This document shows positions 32,386-41,343 of a stretch of DNA of 49,934 bases, piece after piece; position 1 is the first letter of the stretch, and every line of letters starts with the position of its first letter. The position numbers were made by a program, and so were the translations under genes. Source of the DNA: DAOTWA01 sp034435955 (lineage in GTDB: Bacteria; Chloroflexota; Anaerolineae; Anaerolineales; Anaerolineaceae); NCBI GenBank assembly GCA_034435955.1, contig DAOTWA010000036.1, positions 1 to 49,934 on the forward strand. The letters are read 5' to 3'. The notes below the pieces were generated by a model. It saw only the letters and a list, made by a program, of their open reading frames with translations, was not told the origin of the DNA and searched no databases.

Positions 32386-34944
32386 CTATTGGGATTCAAT
32401 CCATACCGGTATGTCGCGATTTGCCAACAGGGCCAAAAGCGCCAGCGCTTCACGTTTGCCGCCCTCGCCACTTTCAGCGACCGGGCCGACGCAGGAGGGG
32501 CAGCCATCCTGACATTCGCAAGCAGCTACCAGCTCATAGGCGCGCTCAATGAGCTCATCGTGGATCTCGAAGAGGCGCCTGCTGAGGCCGATGCCGGCCG
32601 GGATGGTATCATAAATGGCGATGGTAGGCCCGCCGTCCCCAAGAGGGGATTGGGGATCAGAGTGTACACCCAGATCGCGATCATCGCACATAACGAACAG
32701 GGGCGCCAGGTGGCCCAAGGCGTAAGCCATCCCGGCCAGGCCGCTACGCACGCGCACGTTCATTTCCACACGACGGTGACATTCGGGGCAAAGGGTGATC
32801 AGATTGTCCAGCCGGTTCGCCTCTACGTACGAGGGAAAGGTGCGGAAAGGCACCTTGTGATGGACCGGATGCGCGCGCCCTTCTTCAGGGCGCTGGCATA
32901 TCTGGCAGCGGTAATTATCGCGGGCTCTCGCCAGATTGCGCATCTGATCCCAATTGGGGCCGTAGTTGTTCCGGTCGCTGGACCACAGACCCAATGCGCG
33001 TAAGCCGTCCACCGTCTCTTCGGACAGGGTAAGCCAGTAGGCGGTGGTGCGCAACTCGGTGGGCGGCAGGTCGACCTGGCCATACCCCAGGTTCTCATGG
33101 GTGAACCAGCGCACCTTGCGAAAACCGGTCACCTGAGTGGTCACCAGAACCTCGCCGTAGGATTTCGAGAAGCCCCGCGCCGCTTCGCGCTCAATCTCGG
33201 CGATTTTCTGCACTGTGGTCTCGCGGCGCGGCTCGGTGTAGTAGTCACCTTCGAAGGGCTTCAATCTGGCCACGTGGGCTTGCAGGTCGAGATTTTCGAC
33301 CAGGTAAGACTGCCCCTCATGCAGATACACCGCCTGCGGGTGGACCATCCACAGCGCGCTGGCGAAATCCACTTCGCCAACCGTCTGGCTGTTCTCCCCG
33401 GTCTGCACCTGGAGGACTACTGCGTTGGCCGAGGCGCTGCGCAGGGAGATGCTCGCAGCAGGGTACTGGTCGGCAGTCCAGAAATACCGCCCTTGAGAGG
33501 CATGCACAGCGCCAGCCTGTTCAAGTAAGGTGAGAAATTCGGCCACGGTCTCGGCCGGGACGCGGCCGAAGCCTTCCCCCTGGCGGAAGGGCAGCTCGAA
33601 GGCTGCGCAACGCACGTGGGCCAACAGGATGAGCAGATTATCGGGATCGATCAGTGCCTGCTCAACAGGACGGCCGAGCAAATATTCGGGATGGTGCGCC
33701 AGGAATTGATCGAGGGCATCTGCAGAAGTCACCAGTACGGCCAGCGCATCCTCGCTTTTCCGTCCGGCGCGTCCGGCCTGCTGGCGCGTGGCGGCGATTG
33801 TGCCAGGGTAGCCGACCAGGACAGCGGCTCCCATGCCACCGATATCGATGCCCAGCTCCAGGGCGTTGGTGGCCGCGACCGCGCGCACTGAACCATCCCG
33901 CAGTCCGCGTTCGATAGCGCGCCGTTCGTGAGGGAGGTAACCACTACGGTAGCCGCGAATCGCAGCGCTTTGATCTGGCAGCTCCTGGCGCAGGTAACTG
34001 AGTAAAATCTCGACCGTATGCCGGCTGCGTCCGAAGAGAATGGTCTGCACGCCCGAGGCGATCAAATCGCTTGACAGGCGCACGCCTTCGATCAGCGCGG
34101 AGCGGCGCAGGCCGAGGTCGCGGTCGACGAGTGGCGGATTGTAAATGAGGAAGTGCCTGGCGCCGTGCGCGCTGCCATCGGCGTCCACCAGTGCGACAGG
34201 CGCTTCGATCAGGCGCTCGGAGAGTTCCACCGGGTTGGCAATGGTGGCTGAAGTGAGAATGAATTGGGGAGCAGAGCCGTAGAACCGGGCCACGCGCTGC
34301 ATGCGGCGCAAAACGTTGGCCAGATGGGAGCCAAACACTCCGCGGTAGACATGCACCTCGTCGATCACCACAAAGCGTAAACGGCGGAAGAAATCGGCCC
34401 ACAGGGTGTGGTGTGGCAGGATGCCTGTATGCAGCATGTCCGGGTTGGTGGCTAGAATACGCGCTTGGGTGCGGATGCTCGCACGAGAACTGGTCGCCGT
34501 ATCGCCGTCGTAAACCGAAGCCGGGAGATGCGCCGGTGGGCTGGAGGAGGTATCAAGGGCGTCCGAGAGAGCGCGCAGCGCACTGAGCTGATCCTGGGCC
34601 AGAGCCTTGGTTGGATAAATATACAACGCCCGCGCGTTCGGCTCGCGCAAGATGCGGTCAGCGACCGGCAGGTTGTAGCAGAGTGTCTTCCCACTGGCCG
34701 TGCCGGTGGCGACCACCACATTCTCGCCGGCGCGGACATGCTGCCAGGCTTGAAGCTGATGCGAGTAGAGCGAAGTGATGCCCAGCCGCCGCAGCGCATC
34801 GGCCAGGAGCGGATGCAGGTCTGCGGGGAATGGAGCGGTAAGCGCCTCTCGCGCGGGAGATGTCTCCCAATGGATCACGCTGTCCATCACGGTCGGGTCT
34901 TTACGCCAGCGCGCCAGCAATCGGGAGAGATTGGAAGTGCTCAT
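32386..34944 (-). CDS. YprA/MrfA-like DEAD/DEAH-box helicase with an inserted HNH nuclease domain
   Basis: An 852-residue superfamily 2 helicase. Motif I ATGTASGKT is near 80-88, motif II DEVH near 195-198, motif III TSATI near 231 and motif VI QQAGRAGR near 388. The C-terminus is the DUF1998-type zinc region with Cys809, Cys811, Cys815 and Cys818 (CECQDGCPSC). Between them, at about 672-727, is a complete HNH motif: YRCQICQ, HPVHHK, LDNLITLCPECHR. MrfA translocates on DNA and pairs with exonuclease MrfB; the HNH would add a nicking activity. ATG 34944 is chosen; a TTG at 34956 overlaps the MFS stop. The open C-terminal zone and both zinc clusters look intact. Confidence 0.88.
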   Translation of the reverse strand: MSTSNLSRLLARWRKDPTVMDSVIHWETSPAREALTAPFPADLHPLLADALRRLGITSLYSHQLQAWQHVRAGENVVVATGTASGKTLCYNLPVADRILREPNARALYIYPTKALAQDQLSALRALSDALDTSSSPPAHLPASVYDGDTATSSRASIRTQARILATNPDMLHTGILPHHTLWADFFRRLRFVVIDEVHVYRGVFGSHLANVLRRMQRVARFYGSAPQFILTSATIANPVELSERLIEAPVALVDADGSAHGARHFLIYNPPLVDRDLGLRRSALIEGVRLSSDLIASGVQTILFGRSRHTVEILLSYLRQELPDQSAAIRGYRSGYLPHERRAIERGLRDGSVRAVAATNALELGIDIGGMGAAVLVGYPGTIAATRQQAGRAGRKSEDALAVLVTSADALDQFLAHHPEYLLGRPVEQALIDPDNLLILLAHVRCAAFELPFRQGEGFGRVPAETVAEFLTLLEQAGAVHASQGRYFWTADQYPAASISLRSASANAVVLQVQTGENSQTVGEVDFASALWMVHPQAVYLHEGQSYLVENLDLQAHVARLKPFEGDYYTEPRRETTVQKIAEIEREAARGFSKSYGEVLVTTQVTGFRKVRWFTHENLGYGQVDLPPTELRTTAYWLTLSEETVDGLRALGLWSSDRNNYGPNWDQMRNLARARDNYRCQICQRPEEGRAHPVHHKVPFRTFPSYVEANRLDNLITLCPECHRRVEMNVRVRSGLAGMAYALGHLAPLFVMCDDRDLGVHSDPQSPLGDGGPTIAIYDTIPAGIGLSRRLFEIHDELIERAYELVAACECQDGCPSCVGPVAESGEGGKREALALLALLANRDIPVWIESQ

Positions 34945-34952
34945 TTTCGAAA

Positions 34953-36215
34953 TCAAGCCTCGGCGCTGCGCAGCGCGGGACTGTAGGCGTGCACGGCCAG
35001 ATAAACCAGCAGGCAGACCACACTGCCGAACCGGACGGCAAGCGGCGCGCCGCGAACCTGGGCAAGATACCCAAGGAAAAGGCTGCCAAAAGGCGCCAGA
35101 CCATTGTTAGCCCAGAGATAGGTGCTGAGCACGCGCCCGCGTAATTCGTCAGGGACGAAAAGCTGGATGAGGGTGTTGGTCAGGGCGAGCTGGGTGACCG
35201 TGCCCCAGCCAATCAAAATCATGAGCGGCAGGGCGGATTTCAGAGTGTGCACGAAGGATAGGGCCAGGAGTGCGCCGGCGAAAGCCACCTGGCCGATGGA
35301 AAGCATCAAACCTTTGCGGCGGATGGTGCTAAAAACGGCCAGCGTAAAAGCAGCGATCAAGGCGCCGACGCCCTGGGCGGTCACGAGAAAGCTGTTGCGG
35401 GCAGCCACAATGGCTTCGGTATCACCAACCGCCTTGAGCACATCGCTGGCAAAGACGGGAATCAACTGGACGAATGGCCAACCGAAGAAGGCCGGCACCG
35501 CTGCAGTGAGGATGAGCAAGGCCACCACATTGGTTTTGCGGACATACTCCTGTCCAGCGCGGAATTCGGCCAGCCAGTCACGGGTAGCAGGGGTAGGATC
35601 CAAAACAGGATTGGTGCGTACGAACAGCAGGCTGACGATGACAAAGAGGTAAGACACGCCGTTGGCAAAAAATGCCCAACCGATGCCTTGATCCTGAAGA
35701 AGGAGGAGAAAAGGGGCGGTCAACGATGGTCCGATGACGCGTGCGGCGTTGAAGATGGTCGAGTTCAATGCAATGGCGTTGGGCAGGGCTTGTTTACCGA
35801 CCAGCTCGACGATCATGGCCTGGCGGGCGGTGACATCGATGGCGTTGGCAAAGCCAAGCACCAGGGTCAGGCTGAGGAGATGCCAGATGGTCACCCGTCC
35901 GGTTAGAGTCAGGGCGGCCAGAATAAAGGCCTGAAGCATCATCAGGGTCTGCATCCAGATGACCGTCTTGCGTTTGTCCCAATGTTCGACGAACACTCCG
36001 ACGGGCAGGGTGATGAAGAAGGCCGGGATAGCGGCAGCAAAGCCAATCGCGCCCAAATAAATAGGCTCGTTGGTCAGCTTGTAAGCCAGGTATGGCTGAA
36101 CGGTGCTCTGCATCCATGTGCCGATCAGAGAAAGAAATTGTCCCGTCCAGAAAATACGGAAATCGCGAGAGGATAAGGCTGGAAAGTACTGTGAGAGCAA
36201 CGACACCTCTGGCAT
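34953..36215 (-). CDS. MFS transporter, MFS_3/EntS-like exporter type
   Basis: A 420-residue major facilitator with about twelve membrane helices. It starts LSSRDFRIFWTGQFLSLIGTWMQ, the usual beginning of the MFS_3 exporter group, and carries the VEHWDKRKTVIW loop after helix 2. Substrates of this group include siderophores and drugs; the one here is unknown. I start it at ATG 36215, where the similarity begins, rather than at the farther upstream frame opening at 36296. Its stop lies 8 bases from the start of the MrfA-like helicase, so it probably heads an operon with the repair genes. Confidence 0.85.
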   Translation of the reverse strand: MPEVSLLSQYFPALSSRDFRIFWTGQFLSLIGTWMQSTVQPYLAYKLTNEPIYLGAIGFAAAIPAFFITLPVGVFVEHWDKRKTVIWMQTLMMLQAFILAALTLTGRVTIWHLLSLTLVLGFANAIDVTARQAMIVELVGKQALPNAIALNSTIFNAARVIGPSLTAPFLLLLQDQGIGWAFFANGVSYLFVIVSLLFVRTNPVLDPTPATRDWLAEFRAGQEYVRKTNVVALLILTAAVPAFFGWPFVQLIPVFASDVLKAVGDTEAIVAARNSFLVTAQGVGALIAAFTLAVFSTIRRKGLMLSIGQVAFAGALLALSFVHTLKSALPLMILIGWGTVTQLALTNTLIQLFVPDELRGRVLSTYLWANNGLAPFGSLFLGYLAQVRGAPLAVRFGSVVCLLVYLAVHAYSPALRSAEA

Positions 36216-36230
36216 TGCAGGATATACCCG

Positions 36231-36260
36231 AATATAAACCCAATCTTGTTGACCGGGCAA
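36231..36260 (-). promoter_or_regulatory. Promoter of the MFS-helicase-methyltransferase operon
   Basis: On the minus strand TTGCCC (36255-36260) and TATATT (36231-36236) are 18 bp apart. The start codon lies 15 bases past the -10 box, so the leader is about 9 nt and has no Shine-Dalgarno. Confidence 0.45.
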
Positions 36261-36372
36261 GGGAGGGAATCTGAAATACGAGAGTCGCTCCTCCAAACCA
36301 GCGCTCCATGTGAAGATGCTCGCGAAGTATTCGGGCCTCTCATGGGATGAGAGCTACTGCGCTAAGCGCTGT

Positions 36373-36390
36373 TCATCCCGAGGGGGATGC
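36373..36390 (-). terminator. Possible hairpin after the ABC permease pair
   Basis: CATCCC and GGGATG flank a short loop in the gap after the second permease gene on the minus strand; a CGCTAAGCG hairpin sits next to it. No U tract is present. The remaining sequence of this 210-base gap shows only the MFS promoter. Confidence 0.3.
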
Positions 36391-36425
36391 CGCAATCATC
36401 CCCGCCACTATTCGAGTTGGCGCAC

Positions 36426-37370
36426 TCAGAAACTCTTTTGATTGCGCATTGGACCATTCGACCTTGGATTGAGGAACTCAACCAGGCCGTCGCCGAGCAA
36501 ATTCCAGGCGATTCCGAACAAGATGAGTGTAAGTGTGGTGGGCAAGAAAATCCACCAATAGGTAAGGACGTTACCACCAATGCCGATGATCCAGCTCCGG
36601 CTGCTGGCTAAAAGGGTGCCCCAGACGGAATCGCCGCCAAATCCAATGAATGAAAAGGCTGCTTGAAGCACAACCATGCCGCCAACGTCCTTGGCGGCCA
36701 GGATGATGGCGGAGGAAATGGTGTTAGGGATCACATGGCGGAAAAGAATGTGCAGTCTGCTTCCGCCCATCGCATGAGCAGCTTCCAGGAAGGGCATACC
36801 CTTCAACGTCTGAACCGCGGCGTTCGTGATGCGCGCATACGGCATCCAGGAAAAGAGGATCAACGCCACCATAACCGGCGTAATATGGAGTTGGGCGAGC
36901 AGTTGCTGCAATTCTGTCGGCGCAAGCATCGTCCTGCTCGGAAGCATCACGATATTGAGCAGCCAGATTGCGGCGATAGGAGGGAAGGCCAGGAATGAAT
37001 CGGTGACGCCCATGATGACGCGCCTGGTGAAACCACCGTTATATCCACTCACAGCGCCTAATGTCACGCCGAGCACCGACGTGATCAGGGTAGTCACCAG
37101 GCCAAAGCGTAGAGCGGAGCGCGTCCCCCAAATGAGCGAATAATACACATCCAAATGGGCAGGGGTTGAGCCCAGCCACAGGCCCGGTTGAGGCGGCTCA
37201 GGCATTTTTGCCATGGATGTGCTTGTGCGGCGATAAGGACCGGCTTGCGCCGGATCGTCCGGAGGAGCCAGATCGGGGGCTGTGATGGCTACGAACACGA
37301 ACGCATACACCAAGGCTACAGCCAGCAAATTACGCCAATTGGATAGAAAGTTGATCACCGTGGCGATCAT
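36426..37370 (-). CDS. ABC transporter permease, DppC/OppC type
   Basis: A 314-residue inner-membrane permease with an N-terminal helix (LLAVALVYAFVFVAI), a periplasmic loop and five further helices. The ATPase-contacting EAA loop is EAAHAMGGSRLHILFRHVIP followed by NTISSAIILA near residue 195. It would form the channel with the DppB-type protein for import of oligopeptides or a similar solute such as nickel or glutathione. Its ATG overlaps the stop of the upstream permease gene by 4 bases. Neither a solute-binding protein nor an ATPase gene is adjacent, so partners must be encoded elsewhere. Confidence 0.9.
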   Translation of the reverse strand: MIATVINFLSNWRNLLAVALVYAFVFVAITAPDLAPPDDPAQAGPYRRTSTSMAKMPEPPQPGLWLGSTPAHLDVYYSLIWGTRSALRFGLVTTLITSVLGVTLGAVSGYNGGFTRRVIMGVTDSFLAFPPIAAIWLLNIVMLPSRTMLAPTELQQLLAQLHITPVMVALILFSWMPYARITNAAVQTLKGMPFLEAAHAMGGSRLHILFRHVIPNTISSAIILAAKDVGGMVVLQAAFSFIGFGGDSVWGTLLASSRSWIIGIGGNVLTYWWIFLPTTLTLILFGIAWNLLGDGLVEFLNPRSNGPMRNQKSF

Positions 37371-38431
37371 TCTGCGACGCCCTTCCTGATGCGTGGATCG
37401 ATAAGAGCAAGGAGGATGTCGAGGATCAGCATGATCGCCAGAACCGCCAGAACGCTGTATATCGCAAAACCGAGCGCGGTCGGCACGTCCACCACACCAC
37501 CGAAAGCTGAGACCACCATACTGGAGACGCCGTTCAGGTTGAAGACCGCTTCCACAACGTAAACACCGGTTAGCAGGGATGCGGCGGAGAGGATGGTGCT
37601 GGTGAGCGCCTGAGGGAGAGCGTTACGCAAGGCGTGTTTCCAGACGACGATCCGATCGTGCAATCCACGAGCGCGCGCTGCGACGATGTATTCCTTTTGT
37701 AATTCTTCAATCATGGAGGCGCGCGTGACACGGGCGAGAATAGCCCAATGGGCAAGGCTGAGGGTGGCCACAGGCATAGCCAGGTGACGGAAGGCCGAAA
37801 GGGTCACATCTATACGCCCATTCAGCAGACCGTCAATGGTGAGCAGGCCGGTGTATACGTGGTAACTTGGTGAGCGGATAATTTCCATGTCTGTATAGCT
37901 CATGCGCTCGATGGGGAGAAGGTGAAGCGCGACGTAAAAAATCGCGATCAGAACCAGACCCAGGATGAAGGACGGGATGGATGTAGCGATAAAAGCCGTC
38001 AGGCGAAAGAAGATATCCACCTGCCGGTGAGCCCTCCAGGCGGCGAATGCGCCGCAGATGATCCCCAATGGCAGCAGCAGGATCAGCGAATATAAGGTCA
38101 GCTCGGCCGTTACCGCCGATCGATTGACCAGGGCAGAGAAAACGTCTTCCTCGATCACCGGGCTATAGCCCCATTCGCCTCTCGCCAGATTGCCCAGCCA
38201 GCGTACATATTGAACCGGCATGGGATCATTCAAACCATAGCGTTCTGCAACCTGGCCTAACAGACGCTCGACTTGGTCGGGCATTAAATGCGGAGGGATA
38301 TTGACGTAAAGCATGGCCCGATCCTTGGGCGGCGTCAGCATGGCAATGGAAAATAAAATTATCGTGATGACGATCAGGGTAATCGGGAAAAATAGAAGGC
38401 GGCGGATCAAATACGTCAAGAGAGGCGGCAT
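37367..38431 (-). CDS. ABC transporter permease, DppB/OppB type
   Basis: A 354-residue permease beginning MPPLLTYLIRRLLFFPITLIV, the standard DppB opening. The segment VERLLGQVAERYGLNDPMPVQYVRWLGNLARGEWGYS is typical of the family periplasmic loop; the EAA loop is EYIVAARARGLHDRIVVWKHALRN. The stretch from about 185 to 235 is longer than usual for DppB. I use ATG 38431; an in-frame TTG at 38461 has no support. It is overlapped (ATGA) by the DppC-type gene, and the pair is divergent from ctaA. Confidence 0.88.
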   Translation of the reverse strand: MPPLLTYLIRRLLFFPITLIVITIILFSIAMLTPPKDRAMLYVNIPPHLMPDQVERLLGQVAERYGLNDPMPVQYVRWLGNLARGEWGYSPVIEEDVFSALVNRSAVTAELTLYSLILLLPLGIICGAFAAWRAHRQVDIFFRLTAFIATSIPSFILGLVLIAIFYVALHLLPIERMSYTDMEIIRSPSYHVYTGLLTIDGLLNGRIDVTLSAFRHLAMPVATLSLAHWAILARVTRASMIEELQKEYIVAARARGLHDRIVVWKHALRNALPQALTSTILSAASLLTGVYVVEAVFNLNGVSSMVVSAFGGVVDVPTALGFAIYSVLAVLAIMLILDILLALIDPRIRKGVAE

Positions 38432-38560
38432 ATCCCCAGCCTGTAAAGAGGATTTGTACAATCATCTCATTACTGAGGGAGATGTGTCAAGCTGTAATAG
38501 ACAGTTATTATTAAAAATAAAGCCACCTCAATGGAGACGGGTTTTTACGCGTCGAGGCCG

Positions 38561-38589
38561 TTGACACCTCTCCCACCGGGTTGTAGAAT
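38561..38589 (+). promoter_or_regulatory. ctaA promoter
   Basis: A perfect TTGACA (38561-38566) and TAGAAT (38584-38589) with a 17-bp spacer, about 32 bases before the ATG. This is the best -35 match in the window. Confidence 0.75.
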
Positions 38590-38621
38590 TCATACAAAAT
38601 TAGGTAGATTTAGGGGTGGTT

Positions 38622-39596
38622 ATGACCGATCTTGCCAAACCATTTTCCAGCGGGATCGCACCCGCATCAGCACGACGAATGCCGCGTTTTGCAGTCTTCG
38701 CCTGGAGTGTGTTGGGTTACAACTTGCTGGTGATTCTGTGGGGAGCGTACGTGCGCGCTTCAGGGTCGGGAGCGGGCTGTGGGGCGCATTGGCCATTATG
38801 CAACGGCGTGGTGATCCCGCAAAACGCGCAGGTGCAAACGATGATCGAGTTCACCCATCGGGTGATGAGCGGCCTTGCGTTGCCGTTGATTGCGGTTCTA
38901 CTGGTGTGGGGCTGGCGCTCTTATCCAAGACGACATCCTGTCAGACTTGGCAGCGCCCTGGCAGGAACATTCATCGTCACCGAGGCGCTGCTTGGCGCCG
39001 GTCTGGTGTTGTTCCAGCTCGTGGCGCAAAACGATTCGGTCGCGCGGGCTGCCTCGGTGGCAGCGCACTTGGCCAATACCTTCCTGCTGCTGGCCGCGCT
39101 GGCTCTGACAGCCTGGTGGTCATCCGGTGGGGGGGAGATCAGCCTGAGGCGGCAGGGCGGATCTGCCTGGCGGCTGGGATTGGGATTGATTGGGATGCTT
39201 ATATTGGGGGCGGCGGGAGCGGTCACCGCCTTAGGAGACACGCTCTTCCCTTCCGGATCGCTGGTGGAGGGCCTGCAGCAGGATGTAAGCCCGACTGCCC
39301 ATTTTCTGATCCGGCTGCGGGTAATTCATCCGTTCATCGCCATAATAATGGGAGTTTATCTGGCGGCTACCGTCCTGCAGATCGTACTTTCCCGGCGGGA
39401 TTTCATCCTGGGGCGTCTCGCCGTTATTCTCGCGGGGGTCTTCTTGCTGCAAACAGGGTTAGGCGTGCTGAACGTCGTTTTATTGGCCCCGGTTTGGATG
39501 CAGCTTGTCCACCTGCTGGTCGCCGACCTGGTGTGGATCTCCCTGGTGCTGTTCAGCGCCCAGGCCCTGTCCATCCCGAGACCTGCCGTCACCTGA
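38622..39596 (+). CDS. ctaA: Heme A synthase, COX15/CtaA family
   Basis: A 324-residue membrane enzyme with about eight helices that oxidises heme O to heme A for cytochrome oxidases. The first helix ends in WGAYVRASGSGAGCGAHWPLCNG, with the conserved Cys pair, then EFTHRVMSG with the heme-ligand His. Later histidines occur in AHLANTF, RVIHPF and QLVHLLVADL. No ctaB or cox genes are adjacent. ATG 38622 follows AGGGG; a GTG two codons earlier is possible. The 3' end overlaps the SDR gene on the other strand by 117 bases. Confidence 0.88.
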   Translation: MTDLAKPFSSGIAPASARRMPRFAVFAWSVLGYNLLVILWGAYVRASGSGAGCGAHWPLCNGVVIPQNAQVQTMIEFTHRVMSGLALPLIAVLLVWGWRSYPRRHPVRLGSALAGTFIVTEALLGAGLVLFQLVAQNDSVARAASVAAHLANTFLLLAALALTAWWSSGGGEISLRRQGGSAWRLGLGLIGMLILGAAGAVTALGDTLFPSGSLVEGLQQDVSPTAHFLIRLRVIHPFIAIIMGVYLAATVLQIVLSRRDFILGRLAVILAGVFLLQTGLGVLNVVLLAPVWMQLVHLLVADLVWISLVLFSAQALSIPRPAVT

Positions 39597-40427
39597 AAGA
39601 GCATCGTTCTGCGCCAACTTACGCCGAGCTCGAGCAATGATCATCTCCTGAAAAGGATAGATCAAGTCGCCCAGACGATAATACAGTGCGCCTTCGAAGT
39701 TAGGGAAGATGTTGCGCTTCCCACGCGCCACACCCTTCAGGATCGCGGCGGCAACCTGATCGGCAGACATGAAACTGGCGGCCGAATTTACCGCTTTGGT
39801 CTCGGGGGGTTTAAATTGGTTCTCGTAAGCCAGCTCGGCGGTATCCGTGTCCGGCGGATAAACCACTGAGATGCGGATGCCGTAAGGCTTCATCTCCGCG
39901 CGCAAGGCCTCGGAAAAGCCGCGCACCGCGAATTTTGCCGCGCCGTAAGCGGTATAGCCGAACACGCCCAGAAATCCGGCGATCGATGAGATATTCACCA
40001 CGTGGCCGGAACGTCTCTGGATCATGCCAGGGATGACCGCCTTGGTAACGCGCACCGTTCCCAGGTAGTTTACCTGGATCATCCAATCGAAGATTTCCAG
40101 GTCGAGTTTTTCGAAATAGCCCGGATGGGCAGCACCGGCGCAGTTGAACAGGAAATCGGGAGTGCCGGTTTTCTCCAGGAACTCGCCAACTACCTGTGTC
40201 ACCTGGTTGCGGTCGGAAACATCCACGCTGAGGGCGCCGGATTTCTGGGTGGAGAGAATCTGAGCGGCGCGAACCTGGTGCAAGGCCGCCTCAAGGCGTT
40301 CCGGATCACGGGCCAGTATCCAGACATCCGTGCCTTGCGCAGCCAGAGATCTGGCCAGAGCCAGTCCGATGCCGCTGGATCCACCAGTGATGAGAGCCAA
40401 TTTTTGCGCGAACATGGAAGATGTCAT
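39480..40427 (-). CDS. Short-chain dehydrogenase/reductase, 3-ketosphinganine reductase-like
   Basis: A 315-residue classical SDR. The NAD(P) site TGGSSGIGLALAR is near residue 14, the NAG-type motif FNCAGAAHP near 90, the catalytic Ser in VNISSIAGF near 140 and YTAYGAAKF (YxxxK) near 154. The C-terminal helix FQEMIIARARRK is typical of KDSR-like enzymes, suggesting reduction of a 3-keto lipid, but fatty-acyl or sugar substrates are possible. The last 38 or so residues (rich in Gly, Gln and Asp) are encoded antisense to the end of ctaA and look like read-through. ATG 40427 is chosen; ATG 40415 is the alternative. Confidence 0.85.
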   Translation of the reverse strand: MTSSMFAQKLALITGGSSGIGLALARSLAAQGTDVWILARDPERLEAALHQVRAAQILSTQKSGALSVDVSDRNQVTQVVGEFLEKTGTPDFLFNCAGAAHPGYFEKLDLEIFDWMIQVNYLGTVRVTKAVIPGMIQRRSGHVVNISSIAGFLGVFGYTAYGAAKFAVRGFSEALRAEMKPYGIRISVVYPPDTDTAELAYENQFKPPETKAVNSAASFMSADQVAAAILKGVARGKRNIFPNFEGALYYRLGDLIYPFQEMIIARARRKLAQNDALSGDGRSRDGQGLGAEQHQGDPHQVGDQQVDKLHPNRGQ

Positions 40428-40635
40428 GGAATTAGAAGGGGTATGTTTGTGAAATAAACCTGTGGCGATTATATCACCATATAGCAATATTCAGGTCCAT
40501 ATAGGGTCATTTGTCTTTCTCATGTGACAAAACCCTCAAATCCATAATTGGATGCTCACTATGACTTTTGTTTATTAATGGATTAGATACAATAAGGGCA
40601 ACACCGGTGTTCATATCTGGCAAGGGGAGTTTCCG

Positions 40636-41274
40636 ATGGACACACAACCACGCATCCGAGTCATGATCGTCGACGATCACGCTGTCGTTCGAAGCGGGTT
40701 ATCTGCGTTCCTCACGGCCTTCGGAGACCTGGAGATGGTTGGAGAGGCCTCTGGGGGGAAGGAGGCGGTGCGGTTGTGCGATCACCTCAAACCCGATGTG
40801 GTCTTGATGGACCTGGTTATGCCGGATATGGATGGAGCTACTGCCACGCAGATGATCCGCCAGCGCAGTCCGCAAATACGGGTGATCGCGCTTACCAGCT
40901 TTCGCGAGGATGACCTGGTGCAGGGAGCGTTGAGAGCCGGAGCAATCGGTTACCTTCTCAAGAATGTTTCGGCCGAAGAGCTTGCTGCGGCCATTCGCGC
41001 AGCCCACGCCGGCCGATCCACCCTGGCGCCGGAGGCAGCCGAAGATCCGATCCATGCAGCCACGCACACGCCGCCGCCGGGCAACGAGTTGACCGAAAGG
41101 GAGCGGGAAGTGCTTTCTTTGATCGTCGAAGGCTTGAATAACAACCAGATCGCAGAGCGGCTGGTGGTCAGCCGTTCGACGGTCAAGTTTCATGTGAGCA
41201 GCATCCTCTCGAAATTGGGGGTAGCCAGCCGTACGGAAGCGGTGGCGACTGCGCTGCAGAATCATCTGGTATAG
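40636..41274 (+). CDS. NarL/FixJ-type response regulator
   Basis: A 212-residue DNA-binding regulator. The receiver domain has Asp13/Asp14 and phospho-acceptor Asp59 (VVLMDLVMPDMDG), and the conserved Lys in YLLKNVSAEEL. The LuxR-type HTH starts near 148 with ELTEREREVLSLIVEGLNNNQIA and ends TVKFHVSSILSKLGV. It should bind DNA when phosphorylated. No HisKA_3 sensor kinase is adjacent; the kinase at 43360 is of another type with its own partner. An AAGGGGAG site lies about 9 bases before the ATG. Confidence 0.92.
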   Translation: MDTQPRIRVMIVDDHAVVRSGLSAFLTAFGDLEMVGEASGGKEAVRLCDHLKPDVVLMDLVMPDMDGATATQMIRQRSPQIRVIALTSFREDDLVQGALRAGAIGYLLKNVSAEELAAAIRAAHAGRSTLAPEAAEDPIHAATHTPPPGNELTEREREVLSLIVEGLNNNQIAERLVVSRSTVKFHVSSILSKLGVASRTEAVATALQNHLV

Positions 41275-41343
41275 CTTAAGTAAAACGAATGCCTCTCTGT
41301 CCTATGCGAGGACGTTAGGATACATGGCGTCCAGTGTATAAAA

